A stretch of 64,000 nucleotides of DNA, from contig CALNHX010003581.1 in the NCBI GenBank assembly GCA_940337035.1, positions 1-64,000 of the forward strand, in the 5' to 3' direction. A program made the position numbers and the translations under genes. The stretch comes from Agriotes lineatus (Eukaryota; Arthropoda; Insecta; Coleoptera; Elateridae). Each line of letters starts with the position of its first letter. The stretch's first letter is position 1. The notes under the pieces are model-generated. The model did no database searches. It had not been told where the DNA came from and saw only the letters and a list, made by a program, of their open reading frames with translations. Shown here in pieces: positions 47,306 through 58,716 of the stretch.

Positions 47306-48204
47306 TGCAGCTGCCTGCTGCAGTATCTTATCTAAATGGTGACTAGTTTATTATCGCACCTGGTTTTTTTAATTCATTCATTAAATATTTACTATGAATA
47401 AACAACCCGATTTTATCTTTGAGAAGTGCTTATCTATTTACCACGCGGTTTTACCATGAAGGAAATACATTGAAGAGCTTTGGTGTCATTAAGTGATGAA
47501 ATGGTGATGCCTAATGCATATTTATATATCATTGTCAATGTCATCAATCCAATTAGTCTAAATACAAAACAAGAATTGCATGTCGATAACAGTAGTTAAA
47601 CAATTGTGCGAGCATTTTAGATTTCATAGACAATGCTTAGGAATGTAGCTCGTCAGACCTTCTGGCCTTGTTTCATACGTTTTATGCTATTTACCAAAAA
47701 ACGTGAAAAGAATTAGATGCAACTCTTGTTCTTAAACATGTAACACCAACGATTTCTGCTGGACGAGTTAACGATAGCTGCAAGACATTTGCAAAATTAT
47801 CTAAATTCTGGAAATTTGTACAAAATGCTCGAGTACTATCTGATAGGTAGTGTAAAACTATTTATTTACAAGCCCTTATGAAAAAGTTAGCATATTTTGA
47901 TACATTCTCGATTAATATTTTACATCGTAGGGTGCCTACTTTTGCTTTCCCGAAAGCAAGATTTCTACGTTGTTCTAAAGAAATATAGTGGTATTTTACT
48001 TAACTCTAAATGTGCTCTTACCCTTGGAGTCTTATTTATCTAAATAATATGCGTACTAAAACTTTAATGACAAATACGAGATAGAGCGATTATGAAACAC
48101 AATACGTGATAATAACTCGATTTCAATCTACTCGGATTACAAGACACATATATTTAGAACTTAATATGTAATTACTTGCCACACGGGAAATTTTGGTACA
48201 AAAG

Positions 48205-48430
48205 AAATAAATAATTTGCCTTACTAAGCCACAACACGGTGGTCCAGGAATTGTTTCGTAGTGTAGTAACGTTTTCTAGCTATTTCCTGAGCAGGATGGG
48301 GTGGGTTGTCCGAAAGCGATACTGGTTCGAGACCGTTCACACAAGAAAACCCACAGCTATTGGTGTAAATACCTAAACCACATAGCTGTTTCATAAATTA
48401 ATAAATAAAGGGAACGCCAGAAATCATTTA
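48205..48430 (+). mobile_element. tRNA-derived SINE, arm A copy
   Basis: GTGTAGTAACGTTTTCTAGC (A-box region) and GGTTCGAGACC (B box) followed by a body ending in an ATAAATAAA tail. The same SINE is at the matching place in arm B, so it was inserted before the duplication. Confidence 0.6.
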
Positions 48431-48464
48431 TTTACACTACATATAACTATGCATAATGTTTGAG

Positions 48465-48790
48465 AGGGCAAAAGCGGAAACTGCGAAATGCTACACTCAT
48501 TTGCGTTAGATTTTTTAAATATTTTTTAATTTTTTTTAACAGCCGTTAGGCCAATTATAGGAGTCGCTGTACATTTTATGGGGACTTCCAATTTCACTAA
48601 CGACTGTCATGATGTTATTATGACATCCGGGGCCAACTATTTCCGTTGCAGCCGTACCACGAGGCCCTAAGAGAAACAGTCATGGAACCCCCATCCAAGT
48701 TCTGACCAGGAAAAGCATTGCTTAACTCTACTGATCGAACGTGGACGCTTGTCAAGCTACACCACCCGGGACCTAATACAAATTATGAAA
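48465..48790 (-). mobile_element. 5S rRNA-derived SINE (SINE3-like), arm A only
   Basis: On the minus strand the head reads GTTCGATCAGTAGAGTTAAG, a spacer, then AACTTGGATGGGGGT. This parallels the internal promoter of 5S rRNA (GATCACCGAAATTAAGC and ACTTAGATGGGGGA). It is too diverged and has the wrong 3' part to be a functional 5S gene; an unrelated body follows and ends in an A/T-rich tail near 48,520. Absent from arm B. Confidence 0.65.
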
Positions 48791-48939
48791 GGGATAAGCC
48801 AACGATTCTGTATATTTTAACATATTTGTAGTGATGTCTTCTTAATTCTAAACTTTTATTATACATGTGCCAAGTGGAACTTTCGAGGTGTTATTTTAAA
48901 TTTTATATTAGTTTTAATTGTTATGACAAAAGAGTGTTG

Positions 48940-49930
48940 ATATACAGTGTGACCAGTAAAGTCCGCATCATATGGGATTTTTTTTAATTAATAGCTTTAT
49001 TCGAAATTTGACTTTGGCATCAATTTGTGCTTCGATGCAGATGAAAATTAACCAAAAAAATAGTAGTCACGTGATTCGCATTATCTGTCAAATTTTAATT
49101 TTTTTCCAAAAAAAATTTAAAAGTGGGGTTATTTCTCAAAATATCAAAAAAAGTTATCAGAAAAAGTTTTTCGAAATGCAATTTTTACCCCATATGCAAC
49201 GTGTTTTGTGTCTAAAAGTAATACACATTATAATTAAGACAAACAAGCACACAGTGTCATCAGTAAAGTCTGCATTAAGTGGAAAATAATTTTTGTTTAA
49301 CTTTACCTAAGGTTTATCTAGCCATTGTATCCATAAATGGGCAAACACATAATAAAAGAAAAAATATACAAAACATTCATAAGAGTGGTACATGCGCAAT
49401 GGAAATCAGATTTATGCGAAAAAGAGAAGAAGCCTAACTACGAATTTCGAGGGTAAGATGTCTAGAAAATATTTGGGCAAAATATATTTTAAAAAAACGA
49501 AGGTACAGCAATGATGACTTTTGAAATATAAGAAGAAATGCTAGAGCTATAAAAATGTACGGAGTTTTAAAAACCAAACGTTGTGGCTATCGGAATACGG
49601 GAATTACTTTGATTTTTTAATATATTGTTTAGGAGGTCAAATCAGATAATGTCTTAAATTTTGGATAAAAAAGAAACAGAAATAACAGTTATAAACATCA
49701 ACATTCTCTCGTGGCCCGCTAAATATACCGATTTGTCGCCTGTTGAACATGTCTGCGACATGATGGGACGTAAAATGTCTACTTTACCAGAACCTCCAGG
49801 AACGGTTGCAGAGCTACGACATCTCCTCAAAGGTGGCTAGAATGAATGATCGCAAGACTCACTTGATGACCTTATTCACAGCATACCTTAAAGGGTGAAT
49901 GAATGTGTAAGATGCAGGGGTGATGCAATA
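48940..49930 (+). pseudogene. Tc1-like transposon remnant
   Basis: ACAGTGTGACCAGTAAAGTC near 48,944 is the usual style of Tc1 ends and is repeated, diverged, near 49,252. Near 49,690-49,830 the + strand reads INILSWPAKYTDLSPVEHVC, then DMMGRKMSTLPEPPGTVAEL. This is the Tc1 motif WPARSPDLSPIEHVWD with the last catalytic Glu, and RVNECVRCRG follows. The middle of the transposase is unreadable. Confidence 0.7.
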
Positions 49931-49989
49931 TGTTATTAAATTATCTTGTTCGACTTCCCAAGCGGTATAATAGAAAATCAAAGTAATTC

Positions 49990-50150
49990 CGGCATTTTAA
50001 ATGGGTTTACCCGACTAGGTAAAGAACCACCCCAAACAAGATGGATTGATATGGCAATAGAAACGATTTAATAATGGTTATAAAGAACTGGAGAGGGAGA
50101 ACTCTTCATAGGAAGAAATAAAAGAAAACGGTAGAATTCAATCATCAGTT
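49990..50150 (+). pseudogene. possible LINE RT tail scrap
   Basis: PPQTRWIDMAIETI followed by stops and RTGEGELFIGRNKRK resembles the GRP-TRWID----W---A-DR--W tail of LINE RTs. Short and degraded. Confidence 0.35.
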
Positions 50151-50159
50151 ACAATAAAA

Positions 50160-51820
50160 CGACAAGAAAAGAGGGAAAAAGGACCAAGTCCCCTTTATGA
50201 GCAGGAATGATGAAGTTCTATAAAGAAATGACCAGAACCCCATAGGCCTGCGAAGCCGATGAAGAATAAGGTGAGTATGAACATTTTCAAGGCATTTGTA
50301 TCTGCGTCTGAGCTTTAAAACAACAACAGTAGAGGAAAAAAGCGAGCAAATCTACTCTATGAAATGGTTTGAAGATGTTCTATAAAGGAACTACCAAAAC
50401 CATTGAGGGCTATGAAGCCAATGCAGAATAAGGTAGTTATGGAAGTTTCCAAACCATTTCTATATACCCGTGAGCTATAAAATAACGACAAAAGAGAAAG
50501 ACAGAGACCAAATCTACCACATTAAAAGTTCTATGAAGTAACGGCGAAACATTTATTGGGCTGTGCACCGGTGAAGGTTAAGGTGAGTATGGAAGTTCCC
50601 AAGGTATTAGCATCTCCTTTTGAGTTATAAAGTAACAAAGCATGAGGAAGAAAGAGACAAAATCTACCCAATAATAAGGAACGAAGACGTTCTATAAAGG
50701 AACTCCCTAGAGTTGTGAAGCCGATGAGCAATAGGGTGAGCGTGAAAGTTCTCAAGGAATTTACATTTGCGTCTAAACTATAAAACAACAGAAAAGAGGA
50801 AGAAAATGATCAAACCTACACTATGGAAACGATTGAAGACGTTTCATAAAAGAACGGCCAAAACCTCATAGGGCTGTGAAGTCGATAAAGATTAAGGTGA
50901 GCATGGCACTTTTCAAGTTATTGGAATCTGCGTTTCAGTTATAAGGCAACAAAACCGGAGAAAGAAAACGAATAAATCTACTCCATGAAAAATCATTGAT
51001 GAAGGAAGGACCAGAAACCCCATACGGCTGTGAAGCCAATGAGGAACAAGGTGAGTATAGAAGTTCTCAAGGCATTTGCATCTGCGTTTGATTTACAAAG
51101 CAACAAAACAGAAGAAGAAGGTCCAAATCCATCCTATAAGAAGGAACTAAGACGGTATATAAAAGAACGACCTCGAGTTTTAAAGCTTATGAAGAAAAAC
51201 TTGAGTATTGAAGTTTTCAAGGCATTTGCATCTGCGCTTGCGCTATGCAATGTCAACACAAAAACGAAAGGGATTCAATCCACCACATAAATAACATTGA
51301 AGACGTTCTATTAAGGAACTACCAAAACTCCCTAGGGTTGTGATTCCGATGAAGAACAAGGAATGGAAGTATGGAAGTTCTCAGGGAATTAGCATCTACG
51401 TTTGATTGATAAATCAACAAAACACTAGGAAAAAGGAAACCAAATCTACCTTATAAAAAGGAATTGAAACGTTCTATAAAGAAACGGCAAAAGCTCCCTA
51501 ACGTTGTAGAGCTGATGAAGAACAGGGTGAGTATGCAGGTTTTCAAGGCATTTAGATCTGTATTAGATTGTAATACAACAAAAAGGGAAAAGAAAGACGA
51601 CCAAATCCACCCTTTAACAGGAATGAGGACGTTCTATGAAGTAATGGCCAAATCTCCCTACGGTTGTAAAGATCATGAAGAATACGTGTGAAGCTTCTCA
51701 AGGCATTACCATCTGCGTTTGAGTTATAAAGTAACAAAATAAAAGGAAGAAAGGGACCAAATCTACTCTATGAAAAGGATTGAAGAAGTTGTGTAAAGAA
51801 ACAACGAACACCCCATAGGG
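50160..51820 (+). repeat. tandem array of ~155-bp units (about eleven, diverged)
   Basis: The block GTTCTATAAAGGAAC recurs at about 50,215, 50,377, 50,528, 50,689, 50,841, 50,995, 51,153, 51,305, 51,471, 51,631 and 51,788, that is every 150-166 bases. Each unit also has AAGCCGATGAAGAA followed by AAGGTGAGTATGGAAG, then CAAGGCATTTGCATCTGCGT, then ACCAAATCTACCC. Units are well diverged. One further partial unit lies past the insertion at 53,620-53,695. Some frames give a repeated VS-EVFKAFASA peptide, but stops and period length argue against a protein. Confidence 0.85.
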
Positions 51821-52556
51821 CTCTGGAGCCGGAATGGGACGTTTCGCCGTCGCCTTTTCGCCGTCGCCATTTCGCCGTCGCCGTTTCGCCGTCGCCGTTT
51901 CGCCGTCGCCATTTCGCCGTCGCCATTTCGCCGTAGATTATTTTACATTTCCGACTTAAAAAAAACACTTTTTCACTTATCTATATCTAAGCAAAACATG
52001 GAATCAAAAAGTTTTACATGTTTTAAATGATACATGTTCGAAATCTTTAATAGCTTTAAAATATTATTCACATTTATTTCCCATTAGGAAGACGTTAAAG
52101 GTTATTAAAGTTACACTTCTTATATGCATTAAACCGTCTGATTAGTTGTTGATGGTAATGAGCATACTTGTTACTTTTTGCTAATCCTTTTATCATGCAC
52201 ATGGTGGTCATTATAATGATTTGGATTAGAAAATTCCCCTTTATGTCCTACCAGTACATTAATTGAAATTAATGACACTATTTTAAGGTATCTTAGCTAC
52301 AAAATAAAACTCCAGGGCAATTATTTTCTTCATAAGAACACTAGGGTTATTATGAAAAAATAACAGTATTTGTTTCCATGGATACAACTTTATTATGCAC
52401 CACTGTCACAATGAAAATTAATGACAGCTCAGCTAATGTCACAAATCTAACTTAGATCAGCTAACTAGATCAATCTTAAATACTATATCATAGTAATTAT
52501 ATGAATTGAATATGAATATGAATTAGGTAAGAAAATTGGTAGGACATAAAACCTTG

Positions 52557-52679
52557 AAGGCACCACGGGCATTATGAGCTAAGAGCCCGCGATTGTTGTA
52601 CACACCTCGGGCCAAAGCCCTCGGTTAGTACACTAACAATCTTGGGCTCTTATTTTACTCATAATGCCCTTGGTACCTT
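52557..52679. repeat. palindromic hairpin inside the foldback element
   Basis: AAGGCACCACGGGCATTATG pairs with CATAATGCCCTTGGTACCTT, and TAAGAGCCC with GGGCTCTTA; the core has TCGGGCCAAAGCCCTCGG. Confidence 0.7.
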
Positions 52680-52719
52680 AATAACTATTATGGTAGTATG
52701 GCCGTTATGATGATTTTAG

Positions 52720-53065
52720 TGATCTGCTCTTTTTTCAAACTTGACATTTTTATTGTGTATTGATGTGAGGTAGGTAATTTTCCAGTTGAATACTTCTGAA
52801 ATGGGTTTCTTTTATTTTTTTTTTAAATTTTTTTAATTAACTCCTATTTGAAATAGAACACCCACATCCGGTATATTATTAAATTTTTGAATTCAGCTTA
52901 AACTTTTAGAGAAAATTTATCTCTTCAACTTATTTTGTACAGTTTTTGTAGTATTTGTGATTTTTGAAAATTTTTGACAAATGCTTAAAAATTAAAAATC
53001 AAATTTTTTGCTAATTATAAGATCACTGCAAAAGGAAGGTGTGTGAGTGTATCACACCAGATTTT
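52720..53065 (-). mobile_element. dispersed repeat copy 3 (partial, inverted)
   Basis: In reverse it follows copy 1 from CTGGTGTGATACACTCACAC through the ATACCGG..TGTTCTATTT block to GGAAAATTACCTACCTCACA. Located within the foldback element. Confidence 0.7.
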
Positions 53066-53788
53066 TTAACTCAACTTCAACGTCTTACATCTCGCTTATT
53101 ATACTTTTTCGATATAAGTTGATTAACGTTTTCCGCTTTATTTTGAAGTAAGTGTTCTGTGTATTCCTAAAGTTTGCCGAAATAAATTTGAACCACCCTG
53201 TATATATGTGACTTTACAATTTAAGTATTACTGTATACTTGCTGTTTAAGTACAATAGAAATTGCTAAACTTATTATGCATTTTTTTCCGGCAACGGAGT
53301 TCAATTAGTATATTATTAAGTTATATTATTAAGTTAACAAAGATGATAGTTTATAAGCAAACAAATTAATGTCCAAATAAATAAAGTGAAGGTTGCATTA
53401 CATTAAACTATAAAAATAAATTAAAGTATAATTATTTGGCAGCACGGTCTTTGTTCCGCTTTCAAGTTGACGGCGAAATGGTCGACGGCGAAACGGCGAC
53501 GGCGAAGTGGTCGGCGGCGAAGTGGCGACGGCGAAATGGCAGACGGCGAAATGGCGACGGCGAAACGGCGTCGGCGAAACGGCGACGGCGAAATGGCGAT
53601 GGCGAAATGTCCTAGACCCCTCTGGAGCTGCTGAAGAACAGAGAGAGTATGGAAGTTCTCAAGGCATTAGCATTTGCGTTTGATTTATAATGTAAAGCTA
53701 GCGTCTACAGCAAATTATAATTGTACATAAAAAACCTATTTAATTTGTACATCGCCTTATCGGGAGTTACATCTAACCAGCGCTCACA

Positions 53789-54001
53789 CTAGTGAGGTAC
53801 CACCATTCCGGCTGAAATTGTATAGATGTGCAATTTTTTGGTATTTATAGATACTTCACTTAATACGATAATACTAGGTTTTACCGCAATATTATTTATT
53901 TCTGCCAAAAATGAATTGAAATTCTTTTTCGTGCTTCTAATGTTTGCAAAAATAAAAGAAATATATTTGGATCCTATAATAACTTGTATGTGGTAGCGCA
54001 T
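53789..54001 (-). pseudogene. LINE endonuclease fragment
   Basis: Minus-strand frame reading ISFIFANIRSTKKNFNSFLA, then IIVLSEVSINTKKLHIY. This fits the N-terminal N-RSI--K-F--F motif and the I-LSE-W motif of LINE endonucleases; the metal-binding Glu is present. Only the first part of the domain survives. Confidence 0.55.
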
Positions 54002-54274
54002 AGTTTTTTTATTACGAACTAAAATGAAAGAGTAACAATTATCGATCTACTTTTGCAACAATTAAAACTACGATCAAACCCTGTAAGTGCCACTAGGTAT
54101 ATGCATAACTTAATAAAAGCTTAGAATTAAGAAGACATCACTCCGAATAGATTAAAATATACAGAGTCGTTGGATTATACCTTCTATAATGTGTATTCTA
54201 ATTCATATGAGTGAACACGCGAACATTATGCAGAGTTATATTTAGTGTAAATACATGATTTCTGCCCTTTTTCT

Positions 54275-54470
54275 TTATTTATTGTATTATGAAACAGCTA
54301 TGTGGTTTAGGTAGTTACACCAACACCTGCAGGTTTTCTGTTGTAAATCGTCTCGAACCAGTGGCGCTCCATCCTGCTCAGGAACTAACTGGCAAACTTT
54401 GCTACACCACAAGACAATTCCTGCACCAGCGTGTTGTGACTTAGTAAGGCAAATAATTTCTTTCTTTTGT
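54275..54470 (-). mobile_element. tRNA-derived SINE, arm B copy
   Basis: Minus strand GTGTAGCAAAGTTTGCCAG (A box) and GGTTCGAGACG (B box), same 3' body as the arm A copy. Diverged from it by many small changes. Confidence 0.6.
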
Positions 54471-55470
54471 ACAGAAATCCCCCGTGTAGCAAGTAATTAC
54501 ATATTAAACTCTAAACATGAATGTTTTACTCATCGTAATAAGAGTAGATAGAATCGAGTTCTTATCACGTATTGTGTTTTATAATATCTCTTCCACATAT
54601 TTGTCATTAATTTTTTATTACAGCATATTATTTTGATAATTAAGAATCCAAGGGTGTGAGCACATTTGGAGTTGAGTAAAATACCACTTTATTTCTTTAG
54701 AACAACGTAGAAAACAATCAACCTTAAGCTTTCGAAAAAGTAAAAGTAGGTACCCTACAATGAATGTCCTTGTCCCCCAGTAAAATATCAATCGAGAATA
54801 TACTCGGCTTTAGCAAAATTAAGTCAGAAAACAAGGAATATACCTCAAATATAGAAGTTTAAATTTTATATTACTGACATCAAACACCGTTGTCGCTAAC
54901 ACGATGTTTAGTCAAGACTTTTTCATAAGAGCTGGTAAATACATATTTTTACAGTATCAGATACTCGAGCATTCTGTGCAAATTTTCAGAATTTAGCCAT
55001 TGCGAATTTTGCAAATTCCTTGCAGCTGTCGTTAACTCTTCCAGCAGAATTCGTTGGAGTTGCATGTTTTTAGAGCAACAGTTGCATCTAATTCTTTACA
55101 CATTTTTTGCTAAATAGCATAAAACGTATGAAACAAGGCCAGACGATCTGACGACCTACTTTCATAATCATTGTCTAAGAAATACTAAAATGCTCGCATA
55201 ATTGTTTGATTATTGCTATCGACATGCAATTCGTGTTTTGTATTTAGGCCAATTGTATTGATGACATTCACAATGATGTAGAAATATGCATTAGGCATCG
55301 CCCTTTCATCACTTAAGGACACCAAAGCTCTTCAATGTATTTCCTTCATGGTAAAACCGCGTGGTAAATAGATGAGCACTTCTCAAAGATAAAATCTGGT
55401 TGTTTATTCGTAGTAAATATTTAATTAATGAATTAAAAAAAACAGGTGCGATAATAAACTAGTCACCATT

Positions 55471-55507
55471 TAGATAAGATACTGCAGCAGGCAGCTGCAT
55501 ATATAAA
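55471..55507 (+). promoter_or_regulatory. core promoter of GH31 copy B: GATA pair and TATA box
   Basis: TAGATAAGATA at 55,471-55,481 and TATATAAA at 55,500-55,507, 30 bases before the ATG. Both are retained in arm A, while surrounding non-coding DNA has drifted. Confidence 0.65.
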
Positions 55508-55537
55508 CTGGGGATTATCGATATTCGATAGTACACA

Positions 55538-58500
55538 ATGTGGAGTTGCAAGGTATTTATTTCCTGTAAGTTTTGTCAAACGTGTCCATAGCTTGTATTA
55601 ACTTTTAAAATTGCAGTTTCGATTTGTGTCTGTATCCTGACCATTGTTAGGTGTCAGAACATTTCAGTAGAAAACAATGGAGTTTCACTCAGCATCACGC
55701 TTGTGTCTCAAAAACTTCAGTTAAGCCTGAAGCAAGGTAAGTTTTATTTACTAAAACTGAATGCTAAGTAATTACTTGCCGTTGAAAGAACGGTAAGTAA
55801 TTGCTTACCGTTTACAAATGTCAAGAAATTTGACGCAAGTGACTTGCCAAAGTACAAACGTCATTTTTGACAATTTAAAATTATAATATTAAGTATCACG
55901 AATGGTAAGATTTACCAGTCTCAGATAATATTGGCGACTTTGCTTCGCTCAATCTCCAAACATTTTCTTCGGCCGGTAAACCGTCCTTGCCGTTCGGGAT
56001 ACTTAATATACTATAAAAGCTTAGAACAATTTAACATGCAAGTTTTATTCAGGGAACGTGGAAAAGTTAAAGGGTGAAATTGGAGTGGACGTGAATAAAA
56101 CCTTGGTCGCTTGCGAGGGCGTTCTAAATTGTTTTGAAAATGATGATATTAGGCTTCATGTCTTGAAAGACATAGACAATGGTTTTTCGATATTTTGGAC
56201 CACCAGCAATATCCGACTAGAATTCAAAGATTGCTTTGAACTTGAAAATCACAGTTGGTACGGCGGACCTGAGCGTTACGTCCAGGAGTGGCCCATTGAA
56301 AAAATTAATCTCACCAACTTCGCAAACGTTCCACACGAAGACCAGTGGGGTGCCATCCTAGAACCCTATTGGTTGAATTCTGAGGGTGCTTACGTGTTTG
56401 TAGACGAGCGGGTGCCTCTGTTTATAACTCAAAATACAGATACTAGCAGGAACAAGGTTTGCTTCTCTGCCGAACCTAGAGCCCCATATCCTGTTAGAAA
56501 TAAGGTATCGTCGCTTTTGCTTTGAAAAGTTGAGATAATTAATACAAATTAATTTTAGGTAGTTCTTCACTACACAATCGTGGCAACAGACAATGCAAGA
56601 GAAGGCCATTTGCACGCCGTGCGGCACTTTTTAGGCAAGCCCTCAGGTAATCAACATTTTCGAAGTAATCCTGCTAGCGATACTTATTTTTTGACACAAA
56701 ACAGGTCACCCTAACTACCATATAATTAAGAGACCAATTTGGTCAACCTGGGCGCGGTACAAGAGAGACGTAAACGATTCCGTGGTTTTGGAATTTGCTC
56801 AGGAAATAGCCGACAATGGGTATTCCAATGGACAGTTTGAAATTGACGACGACTGGGAGGTAAGCACGATGAAGACAATTTTGAGCAGATGCATAGTTGT
56901 GCTTTTAGGACTGTTACGGGGCTCTTACGTTTAGGAAGTCCAAGTTTGGTGACATTAACAACACTGTGGCCACAATCAAGAAATTGAACTTTACAGTGAC
57001 CCTGTGGGTGCACCCATTTGTGAATCTTGATTGTACCAAGTACATCGATATTGGGAGAAAATATGGTAGGCTCTGAAAAGCTAATCATGAGGGAATAAAC
57101 TAACGCTTCCCTACTGTAGGTTTCTTTGCTAAAAATACTAGTGGGAGCGATTTAACCCAGTGGTGGAACAGCGAAAGGGGTCAGGTGACTTATTTGGACT
57201 TTACCAATCCAGAAGTTAGGCAATGGTTTGTGGAGAGGCTGAGGAATTTGAAAGACGATCATGGCATTGACAGTTTCAAATTTGATGCTGGAGAAACAAG
57301 CTGGGCACCTCAGGTATGCGCTATTTTCTTGAAGAATAACAAATATTTACTAAAATTATTAGGTGATATTGCAATCTGATTAACCTTTAAAACAATTGAG
57401 ATTGCAAGTTTGAGCATTTGACTAACAGCTGATTTAGATCTGTTACCGATATATTTGTAGCTTTCTACTTGAGAAGGGAAAATCATTATCGACTGATTCT
57501 GCTTACTGCCTTTATATATTGCAAATTATCTAGAATGTGAAAGGTATTATTTAAGAAAATATAAAGTTGTGTAGCATTTGTAAATCCTTTTCTAATTATG
57601 ACATGCATTATTTCAAATTAATATTTCACACAATAATCTTTAGGTTCCTGTTTTAAGTGGGGATGATGATATCAAACCCAACAATTTAGCAGTAGATTAT
57701 GTAAGAACGTGTGCTAAGTTCGGCGATTTGGTAGAAGTGAGAACTGGATGGCGGTAAGATGCACTCAATCTACCTCTAAATAGGATATATAAAATGATTA
57801 TTATCTTATTGTAGAACACAAGATCTACCAATTTTTGTCAGAATGATCGACAAAGATTCTCACTGGGAACACAACAACGGGCTCTATACTCTAATGACAA
57901 CTCTGTTCCAAATGAATTTGAATGGCTATACTTTGTAAGTATAACAAACTCGAAATAAACACATTTTCTGACAAAAGTGCTTGTAGAGTTTTGCCAGATA
58001 TGGTAGGTGGAAACGGATACAATGGCGCACCAAGTGCTGAATTGTTTATCAGGTGGCTCCAGGCTAACACCTTTATGCCAGCAATTCAGTTTAGTTATGT
58101 TCCATGGGATTACAATATTACAGATGTAAGTTTAAAAAGCCACAAGCAGTTAAGTCGTTCCATACTACTTTTATTAATACTTTCAACAATTATAGTATGA
58201 TGTGGCAGCAATTTCAAGGAAGTTTGTGAGCTTACACGACACCTACGCCCCTTACATAGAACAACAGTTGAAGAACAGTGTAGAGCATGGGCTTCCAGTA
58301 AATGCCCCCATCTGGTGGGTGGCTCCAACAGATAAAGTTGCTCAAAAAGTAGACACAGGTACATAACAATGCTATATTTGAAACTCCCGCATCATGTTGA
58401 TGTTTTTCCAGAATATCTGCTTGGGGAAGACGTTTTGGTCGCTCCTGTTATTATCGAAGGCGCCAGGTCCAGAGACATTTACTTGCCTAATGGAACTTGG

Positions 58501-58632
58501 GTAGACGGAAACAACGGCCAAGTTCACCAAGGACCTACATCAATTCTAAACTACAGCGCACCCATAGAAGTGTTGCCGTACTTCGTGAAGCAGGGTAGTG
58601 CTGCAGATTTAAGCAACACCTACACTTTGTAA
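55538..58632 (+). CDS. GH31 glycosidase, MYORG-like, copy B (12 exons, intact)
   Basis: Exons: 55538-55565, 55617-55736, 56053-56504, 56559-56646, 56705-56859, 56909-57065, 57120-57313, 57644-57753, 57815-57934, 57987-58125, 58196-58358, 58412-58632. Every intron is GT/AG, exon lengths equal those of copy A one by one, and the joined frame is 649 codons including TAA. The protein starts with a hydrophobic signal sequence (MWSCKVFISF) probably cleaved after VRC, then a beta-rich N-terminal part with HSWYGGPERY, the (beta/alpha)8 barrel with FEIDDDWE, the catalytic SFKFDAGE (Asp389) and RMIDKDSHW (Asp447, probable acid/base), then LPDMVGGNGYNG and a C-terminal beta domain with EYLLGEDVLVAPVI. 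The last motif is standard in GH31. Secreted; substrate not deducible. ATG chosen because it gives the signal peptide and lies 30 bases after a TATA box. Confidence 0.92.
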
Positions 58633-58710
58633 ATTGAATATTTCTTTATCTTAAGATAATTTATTTGATTGGTAGACATTTGTCGTTGTAGCTTAGTTAA
58701 AATATGGACC

Positions 58711-58716
58711 AATAAA
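58711..58716 (+). terminator. poly(A) signal of GH31 copy B
   Basis: AATAAA 78 bases past the stop, same context as in copy A. Confidence 0.6.

Larger units (their letters stand above)
43690..48880 (-). repeat. inverted duplication, arm A
   Basis: About 5 kb that recurs in reverse at 54,085-59,040. It includes the full GH31 gene, 3' flank to about 43,690 and upstream flank to about 48,880 (GATGTCTTCTTAATTCTAAA matches the other arm at about 54,125-54,145). Exons are nearly identical, introns and flanks more diverged. Arm A carries a 5S-like insertion at 48,465-48,790 that arm B lacks. Confidence 0.9.
51821..53628. mobile_element. foldback-like element with 14-bp minisatellite inverted ends and 9-bp target duplication
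   Basis: Direct repeat CTCTGGAGC at 51,821-51,829 and 53,620-53,628 brackets the element (51,830-53,619). Its left end holds about seven units of NTTTCGCCGTCGCC (51,840-51,945). Its right end holds about ten units of the complement GGCGACGGCGAAAN (53,470-53,608). The tips GGGACGTTTCGCC and GGCGAAATGTCCTA are inverted. It sits inside the 155-bp array, which resumes directly after it. Tandem-repeat inverted ends and a 9-bp duplication are the hallmarks of Drosophila FB elements. The 1.5-kb middle has no gene, only a hairpin and a piece of another repeat. Confidence 0.75.

Noticed and set aside
48640..48775. A functional 5S rRNA gene
   Set aside because: Only the promoter-like internal blocks match; outer stems do not pair and the 3' end continues into an unrelated body.
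51030..51691. Frames of 75-86 codons with a repeated KAFASA peptide as a repetitive protein gene
   Set aside because: The unit length is not a fixed multiple of three, stops occur in most units, and the shared peptide is explained by the tandem DNA repeat.
51840..51945. CRISPR-like regular short repeats
   Set aside because: Units of 14 bp are contiguous without spacers, and the genome is clearly eukaryotic; it is a minisatellite, paired with an inverted one at 53,470-53,608.
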